Positions 27,613-37,591 of a stretch of DNA of 64,000 nucleotides are shown here, piece by piece. The notes below the pieces were generated by a model. It saw only the letters and a list, made by a program, of their open reading frames with translations, was not told where the DNA came from and did no database searches. The DNA comes from a bacterium (GTDB lineage: Bacteria; SAR324; XYD2-FULL-50-16), in NCBI GenBank assembly GCA_024275165.1, contig JAJRZQ010000037.1, positions 124,001-188,000 on the forward strand, read 5' to 3'. How positions within the stretch are numbered: the stretch's first letter is position 1; each line of letters opens with the position of its first letter. The position numbers and the translations under genes were made by a program.

Positions 27613-30032
27613 AATTAAAAATTCAATTATCAATCTCCTCGCTTCTAATTTTGACAACCCTCTTGTTTTCAAAGGAGATTGATAATGCATATTATTTAGT
27701 CGCTGCCGATGCAATCCGCCGGGGGCTCATCCCCTACCATGACTTTTTTCAATTTCAATACCCCCCTGGCGCAGTTTACCTTTACGCGGCGATTTTGGAT
27801 CTCTTAAAAAACCTGTTACTGCAACGCCTGCTCTTTGCGGGGATAATATTACTGGCATCCTGGCTCCTCATCAAGTTTTTGATTAAACGCCTATCTCTAG
27901 AAATCACGCCGATTTATGCCTTTGCCGTTACCGCCTTGTTTCTTGCGGTTTCCCCCAATAGCTTGCGTAGTTACCTGCTTGTTGAATCCAAAGGTTTTTT
28001 TAATGTTCTCTCCTTTATGATTTTGACGATTTTGTTGCCGCTAGACATAAAAAAACGAGAATTTGATAAAGTCTTATCGAGTTGGGTGATTGGGGCGGCT
28101 ATTGTTTTTATCGGCCAAAAGCTTTTAAATGGCCCCATTCTTCTCTGTTTTCTTGGGTTTATCGGGGTTTATCAATATTTCAACAAACAAACCCTGGGCA
28201 TCAAATATTGGCTTTACCTCTTCGGTAGTTTCTCGCTGATTTCGGCCCTCGCGCTCATTTTACTTTTAGACCAAGCGGTTTATTTTCAAGCTTATCAATC
28301 CCTTTTGTTAGTCTATGGCAATGCGGAACAATTTAGCCTGGAAAAGTTTAACAGCATCCTTTTTTTTAGTTTTTTGAACTATTTTTTCCCCCTCTTGTTG
28401 CTCCCCTTTGTAGCAAAGCGACCTATATTTCAGCAACACCAGCATTTAATTCTACAAGCGAGTAGTTTTGTTGTCGGCTATTGTTTTGTTTATAATGTGG
28501 CCCCTAAAAAGACCTTCCTTCTATATTCTCAGGCCCCGCTGTTAGCGGTTTATGTTTTCTTAGGCTTAATGCTAGCCGATGGGATGCGGCCTCACATCGG
28601 TAAAAGCTATTGGTTAACCATCGCTGCCCCTGCCCTGGCTGTTTTTACTCTACATAACCTGTATAATGACTGGCGAATTCCAGAAGCCTTGGCACATAGC
28701 CACAGCCTGGAAGAATACCACAATATTGCGCAGGCCGAGCCCATCAAGGGAGTAAACTTACCTCCGGCAGAGGCCCCGAAGGATTGGGCCCTGCATGATG
28801 AAGGCTCCTGGCTGCAAGGCTTTGCTGAGCTTTCCAAAGGCGGATTGTATGAATACCTAGGGATGCAAGCACTCGCTGATTATATCGCGGAACACAAGTC
28901 CCAGCTCAACCCAGATGGAGACAAGAAATACCGCTATTTATACTATGCCCTGCCAATCCTCATGGCTGGGGAACAACCGGCTTTGGAAAACATCTCCGGC
29001 CATGTCTTTTTGTTGCATAAACCCGACCCAACCTACGCTGAAGAGCTGCAAAAAAATCAGGTCATGACCTTAGATCGCTTTTCCAGTTATTTGAAGGACG
29101 ATGAGTCCGCTGGCTGGATTTTATCCCATGAAGACATCGATTCTCTTTTTACTTTAAGAAAGACCGATTTTCCCTGTCTAGAAATTCAGCCTCTCTTTGT
29201 TCATCCGCCCTTTGGCTTGTACCGTTTAATCAACAAGGAACAGCGCTTCGAACAAAAACCCTTCGCTAACTTGATTTCTCAGCTCAATCAGGAAACGAGC
29301 ATTGACGAGGTCATCATCCCTCAAGAACTCAAGATGAAACTTTGCGATTTAAAAGACCTTAAAAAACCTTATAAAATCAGAAGAATTTCCGATATCCAGA
29401 GATGTTTACCCCAGCAGCTCAAATCCCCTAAGGCTCATGTCGCCCTCCTACTACCCACAAAGGGCATCGACTCACCCCCCTTTCAAGCAGAAGCGGTAAG
29501 TCAGATAAAACTCAAAATCAATTCGGCCAATTTATTATCTACCTCTGCTCTCGGGGCTACTCCAGGGGTAGAGAAACACTTACAATCGATAGAGACCTAC
29601 TTGGTCAATGGTGCCACCTCTTGCATTCCAGAGGGCTTTTTACCCTTGGAAGATTTTAAATTCAGCCAGGCCTATTATGTCTCTAGAGAGGGTGAGGTTG
29701 AAATGCCCTCCAACGGGGAGATTACTTCCCCCCTCTATTATCTTAAGCCTGGCAAGTATCAATTTCAATTTAACGCAAGAGGGGTCACCGCCGAGGGAAC
29801 CGGTACGGCAATCATCCTGCAGATCATCGATTTGAGTACGGCAAAACAGGCCTATGGAAATCAATTTTATTTTTCCGAAAAAACGCAAACCATTACCTCG
29901 GAGTTAGATGTAGAAGCGGCAGGCAACTATGTCTTTCGCTTTTCCTTTGTTAATGATGCCATCATTGAAGGGCAGGATCGCAACGCTTTCATCCAGAATG
30001 TTTCCTTAATGCCCTTAAACCAAACCGAGTAA
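27609..30032 (+). CDS. GT-C membrane glycosyltransferase with shared C-terminal module (member 1)
   Basis: An 807-residue protein. Residues 1-400 are multi-pass with a typical GT-C first loop: NAYYLVAADAIRRGLIPYHD, then FQFQYPPGAVYLYAA. Residues 410-560 are soluble. A module shared with three other proteins begins near residue 564 (IDEVIIPQELKMKL, RRISDIQRCLPQ). It continues with TSCIPEGFLP (about 671) and MPSNGEITSPLYYLKPGKYQ (about 698), STAKQAYG (about 742) and VNDAIIEGQDRNAFIQNVSL (about 783). It should move a sugar from polyprenyl phosphate to the glycan on the periplasmic side. The start overlaps the flippase-like gene by 4 bp. Confidence 0.75.
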   Translation: MKLKIQLSISSLLILTTLLFSKEIDNAYYLVAADAIRRGLIPYHDFFQFQYPPGAVYLYAAILDLLKNLLLQRLLFAGIILLASWLLIKFLIKRLSLEITPIYAFAVTALFLAVSPNSLRSYLLVESKGFFNVLSFMILTILLPLDIKKREFDKVLSSWVIGAAIVFIGQKLLNGPILLCFLGFIGVYQYFNKQTLGIKYWLYLFGSFSLISALALILLLDQAVYFQAYQSLLLVYGNAEQFSLEKFNSILFFSFLNYFFPLLLLPFVAKRPIFQQHQHLILQASSFVVGYCFVYNVAPKKTFLLYSQAPLLAVYVFLGLMLADGMRPHIGKSYWLTIAAPALAVFTLHNLYNDWRIPEALAHSHSLEEYHNIAQAEPIKGVNLPPAEAPKDWALHDEGSWLQGFAELSKGGLYEYLGMQALADYIAEHKSQLNPDGDKKYRYLYYALPILMAGEQPALENISGHVFLLHKPDPTYAEELQKNQVMTLDRFSSYLKDDESAGWILSHEDIDSLFTLRKTDFPCLEIQPLFVHPPFGLYRLINKEQRFEQKPFANLISQLNQETSIDEVIIPQELKMKLCDLKDLKKPYKIRRISDIQRCLPQQLKSPKAHVALLLPTKGIDSPPFQAEAVSQIKLKINSANLLSTSALGATPGVEKHLQSIETYLVNGATSCIPEGFLPLEDFKFSQAYYVSREGEVEMPSNGEITSPLYYLKPGKYQFQFNARGVTAEGTGTAIILQIIDLSTAKQAYGNQFYFSEKTQTITSELDVEAAGNYVFRFSFVNDAIIEGQDRNAFIQNVSLMPLNQTE

Positions 30033-30393
30033 AATCTACGCCCTGCCATGCGCTAAGAGAATGGTGAAGAGATAACGAGGCAAGGTTCGAGGCAAGCCAT
30101 TCATGTTGGCCACTGAGGTCACCGTAGAATCCAAAATGCTGGGTTTTGGACTCGATTTAATTAAGGTGATCTGGTACATCTTGCCTACCATAACACTTAA
30201 AGCTTGGCATTGCTCAAAGTAGTCCGGTTGGGCCTTCCCCTGCCCAAGGTTCGCGAGATGACAAAAGACCAAGATCTTTGATTTATTTTTTATAAAATCC
30301 AAAAACCCCTGCGCCCTACTGTGCAAATATGAGAGCCATCGCCTTCAGAGCCGACTTGATTAAACAATCGCACCTCATTTAAGAAGTTGAACC
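30033..30393. other. Intergenic gap, 361 bp
   Basis: A minus-strand 96-codon frame (30036-30326, from a TTG) reads SKILVFCHLANLGQGKAQ and ends LPRYLFTILLAHGRA. I recognise no domain and see no convincing ribosome site. It could be a gene fragment, but I do not call it. AAGAAG at 30381 may serve the downstream TTG start. Confidence 0.4.
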
Positions 30394-32763
30394 TTGCCAA
30401 ACAACAATCGCTCTAAGCCTTGGATGATCTCTATTCTAGCAATGGAGATGCTAGGCAGCTTTATTTTAAGTCTCTTATTTTCAAAATACTTCTACGACCC
30501 CCTTCATTGGGGGTTAATGATGAGCAACGCCATTGATTTAATCGGCGGTAAGTTGCCTTATAAAGAAATCTTTATTCAATATGGAATTTTAACAACCCTG
30601 TTGCAGGGCTTAGGGCTGATCCTCTTCGGCAAAAAAGTCTATGTCATTGGTATGGTGACGGCTCTATTTTTTGGTTTTTCTTTACTCCTGCTCTATAAAA
30701 TTTGGTCTCATTTCCTACCTTTTTGGCTGTCGCTCATTTTAGTGGTGATTTTTTGGGCACTCAGCCCATATATCCGCTATCCCTGGTCAAACTATTTCTC
30801 CACCCTTTTTCTTTTCATCGCCATTTGGCTGCAGATTCAATTTTTTTATCGGCCTGCCTCAAGAAAAAGAAATCAAGGTTTATTCTTTTTGGGTTTTTTT
30901 TACGCCTTGGCCATATTAGCTAGAGAAACGGTCATCGTTATCGTTGTCCCCTATTGGCTGATTTTTATCCTTGCCGACGCTCTCGCGGCAAGAAACAAAC
31001 AGACCTCTTTTAATATTTCTAGCTATGCTAAGATCAGCCTTGGCTTCCTTGTCCCCTTGATTCCCTTTGGTATTTATCTAATTTCGCAAGGCATCGTTTC
31101 AAATTGGTATTTGCACAGTTTACCGATTTGGGGGGGGTATGTGGAGACACACATCCAAAATGTTGGAGTCCTTGGAAAAATAATACAAATTTTTTCTTTT
31201 AGTACCACCAACCCGAATCACACCTGGAACCCTTGGATAAGCTTTCTTTTAAGCCCCTTACTTTATCTCAATATCGCACTCCTAATTTATATTGCTTACC
31301 AAGTTTTTTTTAAGCGGCAAAGTTTTTCCAAACATGCTCCTGCCTTTATTTGCGCGCTTCATGCGCTGCTCGGTGTTAGCGCTATTCTCCATTACCAAGA
31401 CCCCTTTCGGGTGCAATTAAGCAACCTGATTGGCTTAGCGGGTATTTTTTACTTAGGCCAAGAATTTTTAAAAACCCGGCCTGCATGGCTACAAAACTCG
31501 ATCCGCTTTATCCTTGTTAGTGGCCTCCTGATCACTGTATACGGGCCATTTGTCGAGAATATGCAACTGCTAGTTCATCGCTTAAAGGCTGAAACCATCA
31601 ACCCGGTCACGGTTCACCCTTTTTTAACGGAGCAGAAATTTGACCAAAGCACCATTACCCGTTATGAGGAGCTAAAAGTTCTCTTCAATAAGGCAATGCG
31701 GTTCTCTCGTTGCGACATTTTATATTTAGAAAACCAGACGCAAGATGTCTTTCTCAACTTTATAACGCCTCTACAAATTGCCCACCATGCCTCTTCCTTT
31801 GATCACAACACCGAGATTCTCAATAGAATCGTAGACCCGGCGAACTCTGAAAAAGTCAAACAGCTTGAGAAAAACGGGAACCTCGTAATCTACCAATATA
31901 CGAATGCCCAAATCCCAAAAAATTATTTTATTTATGATATTTATCAAGATGCTCGGGTATTGCTTCCGAATATATGTTTCGGTTCGCATTCAAAACCAGA
32001 CATCTATAGCAATCTAATCCAACGATTAAACCAAATCAATGGCCTGCAAAAGGTAATATTTTCTTATGAATTAGGGCTTATAGAACAAGATTTAACCCCA
32101 TTGAAAATACCCTTTGAAGAGAAGCCCATGCACGAGATCGCCCAATGTTTCACTGCCTTTCCAGGCACAATCGAACAAGCGAGGGTCGTCTCCGTCCTTC
32201 CCGTTAAGCTCAACACAATCAATGCGGTCTATTCACCGGAACTCTCAAAGCGCATTGGAGAAGTTAAAGAGGATAAAGCCCATCAGATTGACCGGATCGC
32301 CGCCAAACCTGATACTGGATTAGGGTTTGATCTGCTGATTTTACCAGTACCCAAAGCGACTTCCTGCCGCCATGAAGGGATTTTTCCCCCCTCGAAATTA
32401 ACCCTCACTGTTCCTTACGATGATCATTTCGGAGAAATCAGAATGGTCTCCAACGGAAGCATCAGCCTACCGCTCTATCAGTTATTAAAAGGCAAATATA
32501 CTTTTCGTTTTAAAGGCAGGGGCACTCCGGCAGGAGGAATCAAGGCGAAAATCCAAGTCAATATTATCCATATTAATACGGCTAAGCAGATTTATGGTAG
32601 TGAAATTGACCTTGATGAGGGAGCCCAGACCTTTCCAATTGACTTTGAAATCGACAAAAACGGAGTTTACCAGATTCGCATCACCTACTTAAACGATGCG
32701 ATCATTGATGGGCAAGATCGAAACGCTTTTATTAAGGATCTTTCCTTAAAATCACTGCCATAA
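30394..32763 (+). CDS. GT-C membrane glycosyltransferase with shared C-terminal module (member 2)
   Basis: A 789-residue protein. The N-terminal half has about ten hydrophobic segments and the GT-C loop-1 pattern HWGLMMSNAIDLIGGKLPYK followed by EIFIQYGILTT. The shared module starts near residue 549 (LQKVIFSYELGLIEQDL, KPMHEIAQCFTAF), with TSCRHEGIFPP (about 655), EIRMVSNGSISLPLYQLLKG (about 685), HINTAKQIYGSEI (about 727) and LNDAIIDGQDRNAFIKDLSL (about 767). The start is a TTG at 30394 preceded by AAGAAG. An ATG at 30424 is the alternative. Predicted role: periplasmic sugar transfer from a polyprenyl-phosphate donor. Confidence 0.75.
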   Translation: MPNNNRSKPWMISILAMEMLGSFILSLLFSKYFYDPLHWGLMMSNAIDLIGGKLPYKEIFIQYGILTTLLQGLGLILFGKKVYVIGMVTALFFGFSLLLLYKIWSHFLPFWLSLILVVIFWALSPYIRYPWSNYFSTLFLFIAIWLQIQFFYRPASRKRNQGLFFLGFFYALAILARETVIVIVVPYWLIFILADALAARNKQTSFNISSYAKISLGFLVPLIPFGIYLISQGIVSNWYLHSLPIWGGYVETHIQNVGVLGKIIQIFSFSTTNPNHTWNPWISFLLSPLLYLNIALLIYIAYQVFFKRQSFSKHAPAFICALHALLGVSAILHYQDPFRVQLSNLIGLAGIFYLGQEFLKTRPAWLQNSIRFILVSGLLITVYGPFVENMQLLVHRLKAETINPVTVHPFLTEQKFDQSTITRYEELKVLFNKAMRFSRCDILYLENQTQDVFLNFITPLQIAHHASSFDHNTEILNRIVDPANSEKVKQLEKNGNLVIYQYTNAQIPKNYFIYDIYQDARVLLPNICFGSHSKPDIYSNLIQRLNQINGLQKVIFSYELGLIEQDLTPLKIPFEEKPMHEIAQCFTAFPGTIEQARVVSVLPVKLNTINAVYSPELSKRIGEVKEDKAHQIDRIAAKPDTGLGFDLLILPVPKATSCRHEGIFPPSKLTLTVPYDDHFGEIRMVSNGSISLPLYQLLKGKYTFRFKGRGTPAGGIKAKIQVNIIHINTAKQIYGSEIDLDEGAQTFPIDFEIDKNGVYQIRITYLNDAIIDGQDRNAFIKDLSLKSLP

Positions 32764-32854
32764 GCTCGACGGATTTTTTTTGGTAAGTAAATCGATTCAT
32801 TCATCAAGCTCGATTTTATAACCGAGTTTATTGAATACTTGAAGGAGAATAGAC

Positions 32855-35248
32855 ATGACTGCCAGTTTAAATCGACCTGGGAAAGGGCTAGAAATAAAAT
32901 TCGGGCTCAATTACAAGCTGCTTCTGGCAATCTATTTGTTGGCTCACCTTCCCCATTTAGCCTTTATGAACGCTCGATTTTGGGATGGTTGGAGCATCTA
33001 TAAAGCCAGCCCCGAACTCTTAAGAGAGATCAATCTACAGGTGGGGCTTCCTTTGGCTGGAGAACTACATGTACTCATCAGCCAAATCGGTTGGTGGATA
33101 TATCCCTTCTTGATTCTTCTTGCGATGCTCGCGGTCGTCCTTTGCACCTACAATGTGGCAAGCAAGCATACCTCTTCGACCTCTGCCTTTTGGGTTGCCG
33201 CATTTTCAGCGGTCCTACCGATGAATTTTGCTAGGATTTCTTCTGCTACTCTAACCTATTCATTCTGTTTTGCTTTTTTTATGTTTGCTTGGTGGCTACT
33301 GCTGCTGTCACTCGAAAAAAGAAAAATACTCAATCGAGCCATAGCGATAGTGGGGTTCTTGTTGTCCTTTCAAACCGGTTCTTTGCTGGTTTTCTATGCG
33401 ATGCCATTCCTTTCATATGGGTATTTGGCCGCAAAACAAAACCGGAATTTTACTTTAAGAAACCACGCCCGAACCGTAACCTTTTCCCTGGATCTGATTG
33501 CCGCTCCGGTTGCTTTTTGGATGTTTAAAATCGCCTTCTTTCAGCCCTACGGGATGTTTGAAAACTATAACACCTTAAATATCCGCCTTTCAACCTTTCT
33601 TGATTCCTGGCCCCCTATTTTTTCTTTTTTTGCTGGTACTGGTGTGGGCATTGGGATGGGGGGCATCTTTGTCATTTTATGCCTATTCATTTTCATCCCC
33701 AATAGCTGGCTTCGCGCCTTCCCAGAGCTTGAAAATAGAGGGGTGAAGCAGGCCATTGGCTTGATTCTCATTGGCTTGATTGCTTGTTATGTGGCCGTTT
33801 TCCCTTACGCTGCCGTGGATCGCTGGCCTTCTTATAACACCTGGACATCCACCAGGCATCAGCTTGCCATGCCCATAGGAATGTCCATCATCTTGTATGG
33901 GATTATCGAAATCTTTACCTTTAGGATCAAAGCATTTGCTTCTACCTTGGGTAGCATGATCCCCTTACTAGTTTGTTCCATCGGCATCGCGAGCTGGTGG
34001 AATGTCTATGCTGAAATGTATGTGGATCATTTAAGACAGAAAGCGTTAATTTATGAGTTTGGAAAAAACGATACTTTTGCAAAGGGTAATTTTGTTTTTC
34101 TTGATGCGACGGGAACCTTGGCGTTTAACACCCCAACCGGGGTTTCAGAATATGCCGCATTGCGTAGTGAGGCCGGCCATCCTCATAATTCGCTGATCGT
34201 ACCTTACGACCACTTGATGCAATATCCCAGTTTTGGGGCCTTTACTAAAGCGACAAAAAAATATCTCGGACCCTGGTCTAAGGTTGAGGGGATTGACCCT
34301 AGGATCAGACCCCTTTATTTTAACCTTCGCCTTAAAACACCGATCGAAAATAAAATGCGCTACGCTTTTAATATGTATCTTTTGCATTTATTTTCCCCCG
34401 CCTTAGAAGAACGAAATTTACGAAATTTGCTTTATCTAGACGGCCCCTTTTTACCCTACTCCTCCTCAAACCTTTTTGAAGTCTTAAACGAGGAGGAGGC
34501 AATCGAGTTTTTAATCCTCCCCCAGGAATTAGGGCTTAAAAATATGGAGTTGCAACTTCTCCGTAAGCCCTTTGTAATTAAGCCCATCGCAGAAATTGAA
34601 AAATGCTTTCCAGCGCAAACTGAAACCCCACCTAATGGCGGAAACACGCTTGTTTTGCCCGTTTTTCCTACTGGCGCGCAAAGTTTGAGTGATCCATGGA
34701 CCGAGCGTCTTTTATCTAAAGTAAATCCCTCCAATGAACTGGCGACCATCGAAAACCGCTTTCCTAGGTCGGGTAACGGCAAAGCCATTGCACCCCAGAG
34801 CTTTCAAATTTTCCGAATTGCCGGAACCTCAAACTGTATCCCCAACGGGCAGGTTCCCATGACTGATATCTTTAGAAACCCTCCCTATGGTCATGATTCA
34901 TCAGAAATTCGCATGATTTCAAATGGAGATGTGACCCTGCCCTTCTATTATTTTACCCCAGGGAAATATCGTTTTGAGTTTGAATACAAAGGCAGCCCCG
35001 CAGATCATACCAATGCAAAACTCCTCACCCAGATTGTGCAAATGAATACGGCAAGGCAAATCTACGGCAAGGAGGTTTACGCCACAGAAAAGGAACAACT
35101 TGAAGTCACCTTGTTCGAGATTGAAACGGCTGGATACTACCGCTTACGAGTTTCCTTTGTCAATGACGCAATGATTGATGGTGAAGACCGTAACGCCTTT
35201 ATCAAACGAGTTTCTCTCTATCAGGTTAAAAATGCATCGGTGCCCTAA
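32855..35248 (+). CDS. GT-C-like membrane protein with shared C-terminal module (member 3)
   Basis: A 797-residue protein with a good ribosome site (AAGGAG) before the ATG. The membrane half begins near residue 25 and its first loop is MNARFWDGWSIYKASPELL, unlike the loops of members 1 and 2. This suggests a different GT-C branch joined to the same tail. The shared module begins near residue 549 (IEFLILPQELGLKNMEL, KPIAEIEKCFPAQ), then SNCIPNGQVPM (about 659), EIRMISNGDVTLPFYYFTPG, NTARQIYGKEV (about 730) and VNDAMIDGEDRNAFIKRVSL (about 770). The module therefore travels between different membrane domains. Confidence 0.72.
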   Translation: MTASLNRPGKGLEIKFGLNYKLLLAIYLLAHLPHLAFMNARFWDGWSIYKASPELLREINLQVGLPLAGELHVLISQIGWWIYPFLILLAMLAVVLCTYNVASKHTSSTSAFWVAAFSAVLPMNFARISSATLTYSFCFAFFMFAWWLLLLSLEKRKILNRAIAIVGFLLSFQTGSLLVFYAMPFLSYGYLAAKQNRNFTLRNHARTVTFSLDLIAAPVAFWMFKIAFFQPYGMFENYNTLNIRLSTFLDSWPPIFSFFAGTGVGIGMGGIFVILCLFIFIPNSWLRAFPELENRGVKQAIGLILIGLIACYVAVFPYAAVDRWPSYNTWTSTRHQLAMPIGMSIILYGIIEIFTFRIKAFASTLGSMIPLLVCSIGIASWWNVYAEMYVDHLRQKALIYEFGKNDTFAKGNFVFLDATGTLAFNTPTGVSEYAALRSEAGHPHNSLIVPYDHLMQYPSFGAFTKATKKYLGPWSKVEGIDPRIRPLYFNLRLKTPIENKMRYAFNMYLLHLFSPALEERNLRNLLYLDGPFLPYSSSNLFEVLNEEEAIEFLILPQELGLKNMELQLLRKPFVIKPIAEIEKCFPAQTETPPNGGNTLVLPVFPTGAQSLSDPWTERLLSKVNPSNELATIENRFPRSGNGKAIAPQSFQIFRIAGTSNCIPNGQVPMTDIFRNPPYGHDSSEIRMISNGDVTLPFYYFTPGKYRFEFEYKGSPADHTNAKLLTQIVQMNTARQIYGKEVYATEKEQLEVTLFEIETAGYYRLRVSFVNDAMIDGEDRNAFIKRVSLYQVKNASVP

Positions 35249-35298
35249 GGTTACATTTCATCGACTCAGGATGGGCCTGCCTGAGACGGGAACCCAGC

Positions 35299-35349
35299 AA
35301 TCAGGGGTTTCTGCTCCCAGGCAGCCCAAACAGGCTAGAGCCCCTGATT
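35299..35349. repeat. Imperfect long hairpin between GT-C member 3 and gmd
   Basis: AATCAGGGG at 35299-35307 pairs with CCCCTGATT at 35341-35349, and the pairing can be extended inward with mismatches. A smaller CTCAGG/CCTGAG pair lies just upstream. There is no T-run after the stem, so it is not a standard intrinsic terminator. It may still attenuate or process the transcript. Confidence 0.5.
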
Positions 35350-35433
35350 ACCCTTTACAAAACCGCCGTAGCTTGCGAACCTGTCATCTAATTAAACTAA
35401 ATTTTTGACTCTTTTGCATCCTTTGAATATTTC

Positions 35434-36522
35434 GTGAAAAAAACAGCGCTCATTACCGGTATCACAGGTCAGGACGGGGCCTATCTAGCCGAATTCCTGC
35501 TCAAAAAAGGCTATGAGGTTCACGGTCTAAAGCGCCGTTCCTCTTTATTTAATACGGATCGGATTGATCACCTTTACCAGGATCCCCACGAGAAAAAACG
35601 AAAATTTTTTCTCCACCATGGCGATTTAACGGACTCAACGAATCTGATTAGAATCATTCAAACGGTTCAACCCACCGAAATCTATAATCTCGCGGCGCAA
35701 AGCCATGTTGCCGTCTCCTTTGAAACCCCAGAATATACCGCCAATGCGGATGGAATTGGCACCCTCAGGGTACTCGAAGCGATCCGCATTCTAGGGCTCG
35801 AAAAAAAGGTGCGTTTTTACCAGGCTTCCACCTCTGAACTCTATGGGCAGGTAGTGGAGACTCCCCAAACAGAAACAACTCCTTTTTATCCCCGTAGTCC
35901 CTACGCCGTAGCTAAACTTTACGCCTACTGGATTACCGTAAACTATCGCGAAGCTTATGGCATTTATGGTTGTAATGGCATCCTGTTCAATCATGAGTCA
36001 CCAATCCGAGGCGAAACCTTCGTAACCCGCAAAATCACCCGTGCCATGGCCCGCATTAAACTCGGGCTACAAAGTTGCCTCTTTTTAGGAAACATGGACG
36101 CATTAAGAGACTGGGGCCACGCCCGCGATTATGTCGAAGTCATGTGGCTCATGCTGCAACAAAAAGAACCGGAGGACTTTGTCATAGCAACGGGCGAGCA
36201 GCACTCGGTACGCGAATTCGTGACCCTTGCCGCCAAAGAATTGGGGATGGAGATTAACTGGCAGGGCAAAGGTATTGAGGAAAAAGGGTATCTCCCTGGA
36301 CAAAGTGAGCCCATCATCGCTGTAGACCCTCGCTACTTTCGTCCCACTGAGGTCGAAACCCTGTTAGGTGACCCGACCAAAGCGAAAAGCAAATTAGGGT
36401 GGAACCCTCGCATCACCTTCCAAGAATTAGTAAAAGAAATGGTGATCAGTGATTTGCAAGACGCAGAGCGAGATACCTTGATCCGCAAGGAAGGATATAA
36501 AAGCTTCGACTATCATGAATAA
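35434..36522 (+). CDS. gmd: GDP-mannose 4,6-dehydratase
   Basis: A 362-residue protein with a GTG start. [20 protein letters not shown] is the Gmd N-terminal signature, with [38 protein letters not shown], the YxxxK site [21 protein letters not shown], and [19 protein letters not shown]. It converts GDP-mannose to GDP-4-keto-6-deoxymannose in the cytoplasm. The fcl gene overlaps it by 8 bp, so the pair makes GDP-L-fucose. manC, which supplies GDP-mannose, lies 13 kb away on the other strand. Confidence 0.97.
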   Translation: MKKTALITGITGQDGAYLAEFLLKKGYEVHGLKRRSSLFNTDRIDHLYQDPHEKKRKFFLHHGDLTDSTNLIRIIQTVQPTEIYNLAAQSHVAVSFETPEYTANADGIGTLRVLEAIRILGLEKKVRFYQASTSELYGQVVETPQTETTPFYPRSPYAVAKLYAYWITVNYREAYGIYGCNGILFNHESPIRGETFVTRKITRAMARIKLGLQSCLFLGNMDALRDWGHARDYVEVMWLMLQQKEPEDFVIATGEQHSVREFVTLAAKELGMEINWQGKGIEEKGYLPGQSEPIIAVDPRYFRPTEVETLLGDPTKAKSKLGWNPRITFQELVKEMVISDLQDAERDTLIRKEGYKSFDYHE

Positions 36523-37462
36523 AAATGCCAAAATTTATGTAGCTGGCCACCTCGGTCTAGTCGGTTCAGCGATTATAAGAAAACTTCAACAAGAAGGGTT
36601 CCACAATCTCTTGACCCGCACCCGGCAGGAGTTAGACCTAATACGCCAAGAAGCGGTTGAGCAGTTTTTTGCCCAAGAAAAACCGGAATATGTTATTCTT
36701 GCCGCTGCTAAGGTCGGTGGAATTCAAGCTAATGATTTCTATCGCGCCGATTTCATCTACGAAAACCTGCAAATTCAAAATAATATCATTTACAACGCCT
36801 ATAAGCAGGGCGTGGCTAAACTTCTCTTTTTAGGCAGTAGCTGCATCTACCCCAAACTAGCACCCCAACCCTTGAAAGAAGAATACCTTTTGACCGGCCT
36901 ACTCGAACCAACCAATGAGGCCTATGCGGTAGCCAAGATTGCGGGCATTATCATGTGCCAAAGCTACAACCGACAATATGGAACTCAGTTTTTATCGATC
37001 ATGCCGACCAACCTTTATGGCCCCTTCGACAACTTCGATCTGAATAATTCCCATGTACTGCCGGCCATGATCCGCAAATTTCATGAGGCAAAGGTCAGCA
37101 ACAACGCTGCCGTCACCCTTTGGGGAAGCGGAAAACCCATGCGAGAGTTTCTCTATTCAGAAGACATGGCGGACGCTTCTCTGTTTGCCTTGCAGCAGAT
37201 CCAGGTTGGCGACACTCCCAGTGATCTATATAATATTGGCTCTGGAAAGGATATCCCCATCAAAGAGTTGGCCCTCCTCATTCAAAAAATTGTGGGTCAT
37301 CAAGGAGACATCCACTGGGATTCAAGCAAGCCCGATGGAACCCCGAGAAAACTCATGGATGTACAAAAAATGACCGACTTGGGCTGGAAAGCCAAAACAA
37401 GTTTACCAGAGGGAATAGAAAAAACCTATCAATGGTTTTTGGCTAATCTCCCTAAAAGCTAA
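36515..37462 (+). CDS. fcl: GDP-L-fucose synthase
   Basis: A 315-residue protein: [59 protein letters not shown], the YxxxK motif in [20 protein letters not shown], and [20 protein letters not shown]. These are the diagnostic Fcl/WcaG stretches. It epimerises and reduces GDP-4-keto-6-deoxymannose to GDP-L-fucose with NADPH. It directly follows gmd. Confidence 0.97.
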   Translation: MNKNAKIYVAGHLGLVGSAIIRKLQQEGFHNLLTRTRQELDLIRQEAVEQFFAQEKPEYVILAAAKVGGIQANDFYRADFIYENLQIQNNIIYNAYKQGVAKLLFLGSSCIYPKLAPQPLKEEYLLTGLLEPTNEAYAVAKIAGIIMCQSYNRQYGTQFLSIMPTNLYGPFDNFDLNNSHVLPAMIRKFHEAKVSNNAAVTLWGSGKPMREFLYSEDMADASLFALQQIQVGDTPSDLYNIGSGKDIPIKELALLIQKIVGHQGDIHWDSSKPDGTPRKLMDVQKMTDLGWKAKTSLPEGIEKTYQWFLANLPKS

Positions 37463-37591
37463 CCGCCTTCGCTTTAATTTCATTGGATTCACCCCTTTTT
37501 ACCCCGACTGAAACCGGGATTTAAAGGCAAACCCCAAGGCCAAGCTTAAGAATCCTATTCACAGCCTTCCCACTATTTCGCTTCCAAGCTT

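Noticed and set aside
30036-30326. 96-codon minus-strand ORF between GT-C genes
   Set aside because: Starts only at TTG, has no recognised motif and opposes its neighbours. Possibly a fragment, but not supported enough to call.
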